DNA of 64,000 bases from an uncultured Pseudomonadales bacterium (GTDB lineage: Bacteria; Pseudomonadota; Gammaproteobacteria; Pseudomonadales; UBA7434): NCBI GenBank assembly GCA_905478995.1, contig CAJQKT010000018.1, positions 1 through 64,000 on the forward strand, read 5' to 3'. The notes beneath the pieces were generated by a model that did no database searches, was not told the DNA's origin, and saw only the letters and a list, made by a program, of their open reading frames with translations. The position numbers and the translations under genes are program-made. The number at the start of each line of letters is the position of its first letter. The first letter of the stretch is position 1. This document shows, one piece after another, positions 40,838 to 51,413 of the stretch.

Positions 40838-42157
40838 TTATTTTGATAGATGGCAGAGCAGCTCAATATGGGGTGTTTGCGGAAACTGATCGAGTGGTTG
40901 GATTTGTTGAACGGAAAATCCAGCCTCGACAAACGTTACTAAATCGCGACTGAATGTCGCCAGATTACAGGATATGTACAATACATCGCGATAACTGTTG
41001 CACTTGGCTGAATGAGTAAATAAACAATCAATCGTTTTCAAACCATCACGGGGCGGGTCTAAAATCAACACGTCTGCGTTGTGGTGCGTTTGCATCAGAG
41101 TTGTGAATGCTTTGTTGTCGTACAAATCGCACAGAGTGGTGCTGACATTGCGCAGTTGCTTTTTGTCTAAGGCCTGTAGTGCCTGAGCAATACACTCCAC
41201 GGCAACAATGTCGTCAAAACCTGCGTTTGCAATGACTTCTGTGAAGTTCCCGCTGCCACAAAACAATTCTAATACTTTGAGCGGCGATTGTGAGACGCCC
41301 CGAATCGTTTGCAGCCGCTCGCTGAGCCACGTCTGCATCCGTTGATTTTGAGCACTGTTGGCTTGCCGAAAAGGGAGTCGACGATTAATTTGAACGTTAT
41401 CAGCGTCGGTATCCTCATCAATGTCCAAGGTGGTCCAGGCTACTTTTCTTTTTTTATGATGACCATGCACAGGGCCAGCGGGCGCATTAAAACCACGTAT
41501 TTGGGTGCTGTTTCCGGCACCTTTGAGCGATGTTTTTGCATGGCGCCGCGAGTGCTGTGAGGGTGCGCGTGTGCGCCATTCAGTGTTGGGTAGCTTTTCA
41601 CGTAGCGCGCTGAGCGTTTGCTGGTTGCTTGGCGACAAAATTAGGCATTGCTCCACATCCACCAGCTGGTTAGATTTAAGCGCGAGATAACCAAGCTTTT
41701 GTCCGTCAGTTTTGAGCTGCGCGCGATTGCGATAGCCCAGTGGATTTGGCGAAGGCCAGATCGTCTCAATGCGCTCAAGCCACTGACCGACCCGTTTGGG
41801 TGCCTTGCTTGAGGTAGTCTCATTGAGCACCCGCTTGAGCGTGGCTTTGACCCGTTGCTGTTTGGCGCTGAGCTGAGCCTCATAGTCGACAAACATCCAA
41901 CTACAGCCGCCGCAGTGGTTCGCGCCATATCCATGGGAAGAGCATATTGGCGTAACTCGGTGGGGTGATTGCACGTCAAGAGTTACAACGTTAGCAAAGC
42001 CAACCCAGCCCTTAAGCCGCTGTATTTTGAATTGGCCTGATTCTCCAAGCCAGGCACCACTTACAAAAACGGTTCTACCTGAGGGGTGGGTGCATACGCC
42101 GAGGCCACCGCTCGAGAGGTTATGGATCGTGCCAGTAAATGTCTCTGCAATGTTCAA
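40838..42157 (-). CDS. TrmA/RlmD-type RNA (uracil-5-)-methyltransferase
   Basis: 439 aa. A TRAM-like OB domain at the N-terminus, then C72-x9-C82-x2-C85 (CSSHGYGANHCGGC) and probably the Cys in VEQCLIL, the [4Fe-4S] cluster of RumA-like enzymes. The Rossmann domain has LELFCGSGNFT, DPPRDG and the nucleophile C397 in YISCNLATFSRDL. It should methylate uridine at C5 with SAM; the fit to RlmD (U1939 of 23S rRNA) is good but TrmA-like or RlmC-like substrates cannot be excluded. An internal basic segment (about 200-245, RAPSQHSRRHAKTSLK) is low-complexity and absent in E. coli. Confidence 0.85.
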   Translation of the reverse strand: MNIAETFTGTIHNLSSGGLGVCTHPSGRTVFVSGAWLGESGQFKIQRLKGWVGFANVVTLDVQSPHRVTPICSSHGYGANHCGGCSWMFVDYEAQLSAKQQRVKATLKRVLNETTSSKAPKRVGQWLERIETIWPSPNPLGYRNRAQLKTDGQKLGYLALKSNQLVDVEQCLILSPSNQQTLSALREKLPNTEWRTRAPSQHSRRHAKTSLKGAGNSTQIRGFNAPAGPVHGHHKKRKVAWTTLDIDEDTDADNVQINRRLPFRQANSAQNQRMQTWLSERLQTIRGVSQSPLKVLELFCGSGNFTEVIANAGFDDIVAVECIAQALQALDKKQLRNVSTTLCDLYDNKAFTTLMQTHHNADVLILDPPRDGLKTIDCLFTHSAKCNSYRDVLYISCNLATFSRDLVTFVEAGFSVQQIQPLDQFPQTPHIELLCHLSK

Positions 42158-42918
42158 AGGGTAGTCTCAATTTTGGCTAGTATACCCCCGCTAGAGGGTG
42201 TGAGATTGTCGTGCGAGTGAGGGACCATTAGGGTGTGGGCGAGCTATCTTAACAGCGAAGGGAGCAACTACAACCGTTTTGTTGGCAGGGCCAGCAGCCC
42301 GTTCTTAGCCGGGAATTCAACGCCAGCCATAGTTGCATCATGCTACACGGCTGCCTAGAGATAGGTCACGGTAATTTTTTTCGCAGGTACCGATTACGAT
42401 GTCATCGATCAATGCTGCCCTTAGCGCAAGGGGCGGGTTAAACGATAATCGTGGCAAAGATTATTGATTCAAATCAATTGATGCGCAATTGTTGATGGAC
42501 GACGCTAGTCTAACGATTTTTGTATGTTTTAAATCTGCGTGAGCTATTCATGGGGTCTTCGGTTGAGATGGATTTTTTGAAGATGTACGGGCATGTAGCG
42601 TCACCGGCATGGCGGATGGTTTAACTGGCTAGCGGTTGGGTTGCACAGTGGTTGTCTAGCTGTTGAGTTGTGCAGGGTGATGAGCGTTTTTATTCGAGTA
42701 ACAGCGCTTGCTATTTTACTTCATAAAAGCTCTCTAACTCCTTGTTATGCGTGATTAAACGGTTTTTAATCATAATTGGGTTCAAGTTTGGCAATTTTGG
42801 GCCGATATTATTAGTAAGCCTGTCAGTTTAATGGTGATTAAATTTTCGACTTTACGCCGAGCTGTATAAAAAATATACTTCTCGAGACAAGTCTATTGAT
42901 TCAGTCATTTTCGTCGGT
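42158..42918. other. 761 bp intergenic region with an FNR-type site
   Basis: Divergent upstream region of the RNA methyltransferase (minus) and a small ORF (plus). No protein-like ORF longer than 25 codons was found. It has a perfect FNR/ANR palindrome at 42464-42477. A small RNA or a very short gene could be transcribed here. Confidence 0.5.
42464..42477. promoter_or_regulatory. Perfect FNR/ANR-type binding site
   Basis: TTGATTCAAATCAA matches the consensus TTGAT-N4-ATCAA exactly. It lies 307 bp from the methyltransferase start and 455 bp from the small ORF at 42919, so its target is not clear. Confidence 0.6.
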
Positions 42919-43167
42919 ATGAGTATGGCTTCTATTCCAAATGTAGGTTCAAGTGTTACGGCATCGCCCACTGAGGTTAATCGTCAGGCGCCAGCCGCCC
43001 GTGCCCGCAATACCGCGAATGCCGATGCGATTGATCCGACGGCTCAGCCGAGGTTTGTCGATCGGCGCCGCAATAGAGATCGTCGGCTGCACCCGAAAAA
43101 GCCGCTTCTTGACACACGCCGAAATACAGACCGACGCCGCACGGGTCGTTTCGAAGCAAAAATATAA
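42919..43167 (+). CDS. Small Arg/Asp-rich hypothetical protein
   Basis: 82 aa. N-terminal Ser/Thr/Ala/Pro-rich part (GSSVTASPTEVNRQAPAARA), then RFVDRRRNRDRRLHPKKPLL and DTRRNTDRRRTGRF. The DRR...DRR doublets are a recurring motif of small proteobacterial proteins of unknown function. No signal or membrane segment. The ribosome site is weak, and other frames overlap the same DNA, so the call is tentative. Confidence 0.45.
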   Translation: MSMASIPNVGSSVTASPTEVNRQAPAARARNTANADAIDPTAQPRFVDRRRNRDRRLHPKKPLLDTRRNTDRRRTGRFEAKI

Positions 43168-43445
43168 GCGTACCGTTCGACGCTTTTCGCGACACACCGA
43201 AATCTGAAAGTTTGTTTTATCCTCTTGCCGCGGCAGCGATGCAGTGCTGCTAGGAAGGTTGGTGTCCTGCTCGCTTGGCCGGCATAATTGTCTAGCGACG
43301 GCCTAAGAAATCCCTAATAATACTCAGCCTCTCATAGCGGCGTTCGTTCGCGCTGGCTATCGAGCATGTGGCTGATCGTTCGTCGGTGCTTTTTTATTGG
43401 CCGCGCTAATTGGCTAAATTTAATTAATGTAATATTGGAGTGTGA

Positions 43446-44804
43446 ATGTACGATTACGATCTATTTGTCATTGGGGCCGGTTCTGGTGGCGTTCGTGCTT
43501 CGCGTATGGCGGCGCAAGCGGGTGCCAAGGTTGCCATTGCCGAAGAGCAATTTTTAGGAGGCACGTGTGTCAATGTTGGGTGCGTGCCCAAAAAGCTGTT
43601 TTATTACGGAGCCAATTTTTCCAGTGATTTTAGCGACGCGCGCGGTTTTGGCTGGTCGTTACAACCCCCCGAGTTCCATTGGCCTACATTGCGTGATAAC
43701 AAAGACCAAGAAATAAAACGGCTGAATACTATTTACGCCAGTTTGCTCGACGGTGCAGGCGTTGAATTGATAAGAGGGCGTGCGCGTCTTCAAGATCCGC
43801 ACACTATCGAAGTCGATGGAAAGTCCTACACAGCTGCTCGAATTCTCATAGCCACGGGTTGTAAGCCCTACGTACCCAATTTCCCTGGCAGTGATCTTGT
43901 TATCACTTCCGACGATGTGTTTTATTTAGATGAACTGCCTAAGAGATTGTTGATAGTGGGCGGCGGTTATATCGCCTTAGAATTTGCGGGTATATTACAT
44001 GGGCTAGGTGTGGAGGTTGAGGTGTCCTATCGAGGTAATCAGCTTTTGAAGCATTTTGATCACGCTTTAGGAAAAAAATTATTGACGGAGATGCGCGGCC
44101 AAAACATTGAGGTGATGATGCAAAGCCAAGTGCTCTCAATAGATGAGCATAGTGCTGGGCAGCTTGCGGTTAAGTTTAATGAGTCAGTCGAGCGAAGCTA
44201 TGACGCTGTGCTTTATGCGACGGGACGTCTGCCGTATACGAGTGACTTGGGTTTAGATAACACCGCAACTCAACGTCGCGATAATGGCGAGATTGTTGTC
44301 GATGAATATTTTCAAAGCAGCGAGCCGAGTATTTTTGCGCTTGGCGACATAATAGGGACTCCGGAGTTGACTCCTGTGGCTATCGAGCAAGGTATGGCGT
44401 TCGTCGATACTTGGTTTAAAGATGCAGCGCGAACAGTTGATTATGCGGCAATTGCCACGGCAGTATTTTGCCATCCCAATATTGGCAGCGTGGGCTTGTC
44501 TGAAGAGCGGGCTCGTGAGGACGGCTTTGATATCGAGCTCTACGAATCAGATTTTCGCCACCTTAAGCATACGCTGAGCGGTCGGCAGGAAAGAACCTAC
44601 ATGAAACTCGTAGTCGATACTGCAAGTGATAAAGTGCTGGGTGCTCATATGATGGGGCAGGATGCGGGAGAGATTATTCAAGGCTTGGCAATTGCATTAA
44701 AGGCGGGCGTGACCAAACAAATAGTTGATAGCACTATTGGTGTGCACCCTACGGCCGCCGAAGAATTTGTCACTATGCGTATACCGACCTCCGCTACTGA
44801 GTAG
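43446..44804 (+). CDS. gor: Glutathione-disulfide reductase
   Basis: 452 aa, typical for GR. FAD-binding GAGSGGVRASRMAAQAGAKV; redox pair C41-x4-C46 in GGTCVNVGCVPKK; NADPH domain GGGYIALEFAGILHGLGVEV followed by SYRGNQLL, whose Arg positions suit NADP phosphate; C-terminal HPTAAEEFVT, the active-site His-Glu pair of the dimer partner. It reduces GSSG with NADPH in the cytosol. Monocistronic; TTGGAG lies seven bases upstream of ATG 43446. A palindrome at the stop codon separates it from prc, which converges. Confidence 0.94.
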   Translation: MYDYDLFVIGAGSGGVRASRMAAQAGAKVAIAEEQFLGGTCVNVGCVPKKLFYYGANFSSDFSDARGFGWSLQPPEFHWPTLRDNKDQEIKRLNTIYASLLDGAGVELIRGRARLQDPHTIEVDGKSYTAARILIATGCKPYVPNFPGSDLVITSDDVFYLDELPKRLLIVGGGYIALEFAGILHGLGVEVEVSYRGNQLLKHFDHALGKKLLTEMRGQNIEVMMQSQVLSIDEHSAGQLAVKFNESVERSYDAVLYATGRLPYTSDLGLDNTATQRRDNGEIVVDEYFQSSEPSIFALGDIIGTPELTPVAIEQGMAFVDTWFKDAARTVDYAAIATAVFCHPNIGSVGLSEERAREDGFDIELYESDFRHLKHTLSGRQERTYMKLVVDTASDKVLGAHMMGQDAGEIIQGLAIALKAGVTKQIVDSTIGVHPTAAEEFVTMRIPTSATE

Positions 44805-44809
44805 CGGAG
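44789..44809. terminator. Palindrome over the gor stop codon
   Basis: CTCCGCTACTGAGTAGCGGAG is a perfect inverted repeat covering the stop codon of gor. It lies between the convergent gor and prc genes and may block readthrough in both directions; there is no T-tract. Confidence 0.55.
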
Positions 44810-44826
44810 AGTTCGGCAGTGGTGTA

Positions 44827-47088
44827 TTAGTGGGTAGCGGTTGATGCTGGGATATTTTTGGCGGGCGGTTTAGCCAATGCATTGGCCGCTACTCGATCTT
44901 GTAAGGGCAAGCTTGGCGAATTCGATAAAGTGATTGCGTCGAGCAAGATGTTAGCCGCTTCAGTTAATAAAAAATCTGTGCGTGCGTCATTGTCTTCTTC
45001 GTCAGCATCTTCCTGATTCGTTACTGTACTGGCATTTTCTTGTGTAGCAATAGGGCTGGTTGAACCGTCAGATTGACTTTCGCCATTCGCTGCAGTTTTA
45101 TCGCCGTCTTTATTTTCCTTATCTAGCGGGGGTAATCCTTTAGCTATGCGCAGCTCGTTTTCGATCGACTCACGTTCGCTTTCATCTTGCTCTATCATGG
45201 CCTGGCGTACCTCAAGGTTGAGAGGTAGCGCGCTCATCGCATTGTATTTGTCATTGAGCTTGATCTGCTCGATTAAGTAGCGGTAGTCAGGATCATCCTT
45301 AATGCGAACCTCATGCTTCTGTTTGATTTGTTCGGTAATGGGTGCGAAGTCACCATATCTTCGATGCCTAAGCGGTGGCACCTGATCCCAGTTGAGTGCA
45401 TGATCTAGCGTATCCTCACCAATTTCACTCGCATCGTACAAGCTAGGGAGGGCAATATCGGGAATAACACCGCGGTGCTGCGTGCTGTCGCCTGACACGC
45501 GATAGTATTTAGCTTCCGTCAATTTGAGCGCTCCGTGATTGAGCGAGGTGACCTGTTGTACGGTGCCTTTACCGAACGATTGGCTACCAATAATAAGGCC
45601 TCGCCTATAATCCTGAATTGCGCCTGCAAAAATCTCCGACGCGGATGCACTCAATCTATCAATCAGCACTACAATAGGCTTATCGTAGTGCTCAGGGTTG
45701 GGGTAGTTGGCCTCCGACTTTATTTTTCCGTTAGACATGCGGATCTGCACAACAGGACCACGCTCTACAAATAACCCGGTGAGTGTTCTGGCCTCTTCGA
45801 GGTAGCCTCCGCCATTACCGCGTAAATCTATAACAATACCGTCGACGCCTTCCTCATCCAGTTCGCTCAGTAGTAACCGTACATCCCTTGTCGTACTACG
45901 CACATTTTTTTCACCGCGCATAGCTGCTTCATAGTCATGATAAAAGGTGGGTACCTGCACCACACCAATCTTTTTCAAAGCTCCGTCGTGGTGAATATCA
46001 AGCACTTCTTTTTGCGCTGCCTGCTCCTCGAGTTTGACCTTATTGCGGACAATTTTTATGTACTTACTTTCAAATTGATTTGCTGAGTCTTTGTTTTGTA
46101 CCTCAAGTTTTACGGTGGTATTTTTTTTGCCACGTATAAGTTGCACCACTTCATCTAGGCGCCAGCCAACGACGTCTTCAACCTCGCCCTCATTGCCTTG
46201 TGCAACGCCGGTGATTCTATCTTTGGGTTTTAAATCGCCTTGTAGTTCGGCCGGACCGCCTTTTACCAAGCGTTCAACCACCGTGTATTCACCATCGCTA
46301 CTCAATACTGCGCCGATGCCCTCAAGCGAAAGGCTCATATTAATTGAAAAGTTTTCACTGGTACGCGGAGACATGTAGTTAGAGTGTGGGTCATAGAGAC
46401 CCACCAGCGAGTTCATATAAACCTGAAAAACATCTTCAGCATTAAGTTGCTTGAGACGGTTGAGCTGATTTTTGTAGCGTTTTTCTAGTGCTTCAAGAAT
46501 GGCTTCGTCATCTTTATCGGAGAGCCGTAAACTGAGCACTGAGTTTTTTAACGATTTGCGGACCCTTTCGTCGCGCTCTTCGTCGTTGGTGGCCCATTTA
46601 AGTGTCTCGCTATCGAGCTCAATGGTTTCGTCGCGACTGAAATTGAGTGCCGCAACATCGTTGGGTAGGTCTCCAATGATCCGCTCCAGGTGGTCGATGG
46701 CAATATCTCGATAACGGTTAAACATAATAAAGCTGGGCTTTAAATTGCCCCGGCGCATGCCATCGTCTAGAGCAAAGCGATACTGCTCAAATTGGGCGAC
46801 GTCAGCAGCGGTGAAGTAGCTTTTATTGGGGTCGAGGTTGTCCAAGTATGTGTCGAGTAGTAGTGACGAGATATGGTCGTTGAAAGGGCGTTTTTCGTAA
46901 TGCCGGCGCTGCAATTTGCTGAGGATCTCTTCAGCCGTGCGTGCATGCTTAATTTCTGGTTCTAAGTAAGTCAGCCCAGCAGTTGAGGCATCGGTTTCAG
47001 CCTCCTGTGTGACCAGAGTCATAGCCGTGAGGCTGACTAGCAGTGGCGCCAATAGCAGTAAGGCTAGTTTTTTTTGCTTAAAAGACAT
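44827..47088 (-). CDS. prc: Tail-specific protease (C-terminal processing peptidase)
   Basis: 753 aa, with a signal peptide (1-23). The long N-terminal helical domain (about 40-230, LDPNKSYFTAADVAQF) is followed by a PDZ domain near 250-345 (MSLSLEGIGAVLSSDGEYTV), and an S41 protease core with VLIDRLSASASEIFAG (catalytic Ser about 482-484) and GSQSFGKGTVQQ (K507, catalytic Lys). The C-terminal end (about 590-753) is a DUF3340-like region and an acidic tail. The Ser/Lys dyad of Prc/Tsp is complete. It degrades periplasmic proteins with nonpolar C-termini and processes PBP3 in E. coli. I start at ATG 47088; an in-frame start at 47142 would delay the signal peptide. Confidence 0.93.
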   Translation of the reverse strand: MSFKQKKLALLLLAPLLVSLTAMTLVTQEAETDASTAGLTYLEPEIKHARTAEEILSKLQRRHYEKRPFNDHISSLLLDTYLDNLDPNKSYFTAADVAQFEQYRFALDDGMRRGNLKPSFIMFNRYRDIAIDHLERIIGDLPNDVAALNFSRDETIELDSETLKWATNDEERDERVRKSLKNSVLSLRLSDKDDEAILEALEKRYKNQLNRLKQLNAEDVFQVYMNSLVGLYDPHSNYMSPRTSENFSINMSLSLEGIGAVLSSDGEYTVVERLVKGGPAELQGDLKPKDRITGVAQGNEGEVEDVVGWRLDEVVQLIRGKKNTTVKLEVQNKDSANQFESKYIKIVRNKVKLEEQAAQKEVLDIHHDGALKKIGVVQVPTFYHDYEAAMRGEKNVRSTTRDVRLLLSELDEEGVDGIVIDLRGNGGGYLEEARTLTGLFVERGPVVQIRMSNGKIKSEANYPNPEHYDKPIVVLIDRLSASASEIFAGAIQDYRRGLIIGSQSFGKGTVQQVTSLNHGALKLTEAKYYRVSGDSTQHRGVIPDIALPSLYDASEIGEDTLDHALNWDQVPPLRHRRYGDFAPITEQIKQKHEVRIKDDPDYRYLIEQIKLNDKYNAMSALPLNLEVRQAMIEQDESERESIENELRIAKGLPPLDKENKDGDKTAANGESQSDGSTSPIATQENASTVTNQEDADEEDNDARTDFLLTEAANILLDAITLSNSPSLPLQDRVAANALAKPPAKNIPASTATH

Positions 47089-47383
47089 AAATAGAGCTCT
47101 AATGAGTGAGATCATGCAAAGTGACGTTTGTGTGCTGCCCACAGGGTTAGTTTGCTTTGGCTGAAGGAATTTTGAGTTATGCGTTCAACATTTAGAGCGC
47201 AACAAGTCGACTCGGTTCCTGTGCCTTGTTTACCTATTAAATAGTGTAGCAATTCTATCCTATTGGCGCTCACTGTGCGGCATTTGCATCATGGGGTTTT
47301 AGACTGGGGTATACTAGAATGCACGATTAATCCATCGTCGGCTCAGCTGGCCTGACGAATTCACATTTTGACGTAAATATACT

Positions 47384-47863
47384 GTGTATCGCTACCTGTT
47401 CTTACTGTTTTTTCTTGTGCCGTTACTTGAGGTTTGGATATTAGTCCAAGTTGGCTCTGTACTCGGTGCTCCAATGCTCATTGTTTCTATTATTTTAACG
47501 GCGGCGATAGGCGTTTATTTTTTGCGTGCGCAGGGCCTGGCTACGCTGATGCGGGCTCAGCGGATGCTGGCCGAAGGGCAAATTCCGGGTGTTGAGCTAG
47601 TGGAAGGAGCCTTGCTATTGGTGGCCGGGGCGCTGCTTTTGACCCCTGGCTTCGCAACCGATCTGCTCGGCTTGGTATTTTTGATGCCCTTGAGTCGCCG
47701 ATTCATTGCCGCTAAGTTAGTTATGCGCTCTACTTTGTGGGGCGCGATGCCAGCCGGTTCTCATCAGTCGGCACAGCAATCGGGTACAGGCTCTATCGTA
47801 GTAGAGCGTGCCGAAGATGGGAGTCGCACTATCGAAGGCGAGTATACCCGCGACGACCAGTAA
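47384..47863 (+). CDS. fxsA: FxsA-family inner membrane protein
   Basis: 159 aa. VYRYLFLLFFLVPLLEVWIL, VQVGSVLGAPMLIVSIILTA, AIGVYFLRAQGLATLMRAQR, and GALLLVAGALLLTPGFATDL match the FxsA pattern of four membrane segments, with GALLLxxGxxLLxPGFxTDxxG. FxsA suppresses F exclusion of phage T7 in E. coli, where it also lies just upstream of groESL; the cellular role is unknown. GTG start. The last 45 residues are polar and hydrophilic. The next 250 bp contain the CIRCE element and the groES promoter. Confidence 0.9.
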   Translation: MYRYLFLLFFLVPLLEVWILVQVGSVLGAPMLIVSIILTAAIGVYFLRAQGLATLMRAQRMLAEGQIPGVELVEGALLLVAGALLLTPGFATDLLGLVFLMPLSRRFIAAKLVMRSTLWGAMPAGSHQSAQQSGTGSIVVERAEDGSRTIEGEYTRDDQ

Positions 47864-47997
47864 GGCTGAGGAGCAGATTTTTTTTAAACAGGCCTTGTTA
47901 TTGAGTCATCTGCCCCCATCTAGCTAGGGTGTGCAATTTACCATTTAGTTCGAATCGGTTGCATTTAATGTGCGAGACGGTAAAGTGCGCCTCTTAG

Positions 47998-48024
47998 TTA
48001 GCACTCTCGAGTGGAGAGTGCTAA
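47998..48024. promoter_or_regulatory. CIRCE operator (HrcA site)
   Basis: TTAGCACTC, nine-base spacer, GAGTGCTAA: exact match to the CIRCE consensus. It lies 92 bp before groES and should be bound by HrcA, which represses groESL in the absence of heat shock. No hrcA gene is visible in the window. Confidence 0.96.
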
Positions 48025-48116
48025 CTGGGTAAGCTGCCGGCTTTGATTTGGTTGTTTGTTGATCAGATGGTTGGCAGGAAATTTATTCATAATGTCTTTT
48101 CAGGAGACCTCGAAAG

Positions 48117-48407
48117 ATGAAAATTCGTCCCTTACATGACCGAGTTGTCGTGCGTCGCAATGAGGAAGAGTCTACCTCAGCTGGCGGTATCGTATTGCCT
48201 GGTTCTGCCAAAGAAAAGCCCAATCAGGGTGAAGTTATTGCTGTAGGAAATGGCAAGGTTCTCGACAACGGCGAAGTCCGTGCGCTTGATGTGAAAGTCG
48301 GTGATGTCATTGTATTTGGTAAATATGCCGGTAGCGATACGATCGAAGTTGACGGTGAAGACCTTGTTATCTTGTCAGAGTCTGACATTAAAGCAGTAAT
48401 CGACTAG
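48117..48407 (+). CDS. groES: Co-chaperonin GroES (10 kDa)
   Basis: 96 aa, normal length. [40 protein letters not shown] (mobile loop with GGIVLP), ending [13 protein letters not shown]. It caps the GroEL ring and helps fold substrate proteins in the cytosol. GGAG lies nine bases upstream. Starts a bicistronic operon with groEL, 97 bp apart, under the CIRCE element. Confidence 0.98.
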   Translation: MKIRPLHDRVVVRRNEEESTSAGGIVLPGSAKEKPNQGEVIAVGNGKVLDNGEVRALDVKVGDVIVFGKYAGSDTIEVDGEDLVILSESDIKAVID

Positions 48408-48500
48408 CTATACGCCGTCAACATCGGTGTCAGCGCAATGTTGCTGAATGTTCGATGTTGAAGCGTTTATTTTTGTTTAACCAATAGATTAAGGTAATGA

Positions 48501-50159
<1,659 letters not shown>

Positions 50160-50173
50160 GCTCTGCTTGTTCA

Positions 50174-50206
50174 CAAAAAACCCGGTGCATGCGCCGGGTT
50201 TTTTTG
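50174..50206 (+). terminator. Rho-independent terminator of groESL
   Basis: ACAAAAAACCCGG, GCATGC core and CCGGGTTTTTTT: the stem CCCGGTGCATGCGCCGGG at 50181-50198 with a run of T. It begins 15 bp after the groEL stop. Confidence 0.95.
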
Positions 50207-50432
50207 TGGTTCAAAAACTCAGGCCAGCATGTTTTTTGTACAGGCAATGTGCGGTAATGCGTCGCATGAATTATTTAGGTATTTGGACTAAAATAACTAG
50301 GCTATTTTTTATTAAGGTATTTCGCTCCCTGTACTTCATAGTGGGCGCCAAGCCTCAGGGTTTTCATGCTCTGGTAAGTAAGCATTAACCATTCATTCAC
50401 TTTTTGATATTTTCAAATTTAGGAGCAATTGT

Positions 50433-51074
50433 ATGTTGATCGCTGATTTCCTTTTTCGTTGGTTGCACTTGTTAGCTGGAATCACATGGATAGGTTTACT
50501 GTATTACTTTAATTTTATTCAAGGTGGTTATTTTAAGGCGGCTACACCCGAGGGCTTGGCCGATGCAAAAGCGAAACTAGCGCCTGAAGCTCTGTGGTGG
50601 TTTCGTTGGGCTGCAATGTTGACGTTTATTACTGGCGTGCTGCTACTTGGTAGCCTGCACAGTAAGGGCCTTCTTAATGACTATATTGTTTTAGGCTCAT
50701 CAATGGGCACATTGATGTTTTTAAATGTTTGGCTGGTGATCTGGCCTAACCAGAAGATTGCTTTGGGAATGAAAGAAGGTGACGCTGCGGCGGCCGGTGC
50801 TAAAGCCTTGTTGGCCTCGCGCACTAATACCTTGTTTTCAGCGCCGATGGCTTTTGGCATGCTCGCTGGGCCGCACTTTGGCGGTTACGCCCGTCTGCTT
50901 TCCGAAGGCGGTAGCGGTGGCGGTTTAGGCTTTATGCTGGCCATGGCTTTGGTTCTAGCGCTCCAAGTGAATGCAATTGCCGGTAAAATGGGGCCCTTGA
51001 CGACAGTTAAAGGCGTTATTCACTGCTCCATAGCGTTAACGGTAGTGATCTTTGGCTTGGCTTATTATTTGTAG
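50433..51074 (+). CDS. Urate-hydroxylase PuuD-like membrane protein
   Basis: 213 aa. Contains WLHLLAGITWIGLLYYFNFI and NVWLVIWPNQKIALGMKEGD, as in the membrane part of PuuD-type urate hydroxylases (a cytochrome c-linked urate oxidase). The C-terminal cytochrome c domain is absent, so it would be only the membrane module, as seen in many proteobacteria with this family. Seven hydrophobic segments are predicted. The function in the absence of the cytochrome is unknown. It stands alone and ends at a terminator. GGAG lies nine bases before the ATG. Confidence 0.8.
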   Translation: MLIADFLFRWLHLLAGITWIGLLYYFNFIQGGYFKAATPEGLADAKAKLAPEALWWFRWAAMLTFITGVLLLGSLHSKGLLNDYIVLGSSMGTLMFLNVWLVIWPNQKIALGMKEGDAAAAGAKALLASRTNTLFSAPMAFGMLAGPHFGGYARLLSEGGSGGGLGFMLAMALVLALQVNAIAGKMGPLTTVKGVIHCSIALTVVIFGLAYYL

Positions 51075-51095
51075 CGAATATCTATGTCAATGAAT

Positions 51096-51126
51096 TAAAA
51101 AAAGGAGCCTCAGGCTCCTTTTTTTA
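51096..51126 (+). terminator. Rho-independent terminator of the PuuD-like gene
   Basis: AAAGGAGCC, TCA loop, GGCTCCTTT (51101-51121) plus more Ts; 27 bp after the stop. Confidence 0.92.
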
Positions 51127-51136
51127 TGAAAAATTT

Positions 51137-51295
51137 TTACTGCTGAGCGATAAGCGGGGCTTTATTTACCACCAGTGGTGCCGAGCTCGCCAAAGTCGTT
51201 ACCTTACTGCGATTGTTGAGCTCCTTTAGCGTGAAGGAATGCACAATGGCATTGAGTGCTACCGGCATAGCTTTATAATTAACACGTCGGCGCAT
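51137..51295 (-). CDS. Possible 52-aa small ORF
   Basis: ATG 51295 to TAA 51137-51139, reading RRRVNYKAMPVALNAIVHSF then TLKELNNRSKVTTLASSAPL. It fills much of the gap between the terminator and the next gene. Composition is reasonable but the ribosome site is weak and the family is unknown; it may be a fragment. Confidence 0.3.
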   Translation of the reverse strand: MRRRVNYKAMPVALNAIVHSFTLKELNNRSKVTTLASSAPLVVNKAPLIAQQ

Positions 51296-51413
51296 TTAAT
51301 GCTGGTGCAGGGTCTAATGTCCAATTTGACCGCTGGACTTTATTGGGCGTGATTGAGTCGAAGACGATATTAATTGGAATGCTAGCGCTCCTTGCGTGGC
51401 TTGAGAGGTCGAT

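Noticed and set aside
42949-43207. Overlapping ORFs on both strands in the 42919 region
   Set aside because: Arg-rich DNA leaves several frames open; only the frame with DRR doublets resembles known small proteins.
50167-50388. 73-codon ORF overlapping the groEL terminator
   Set aside because: It begins inside the hairpin of the terminator and has no ribosome site or protein family pattern.
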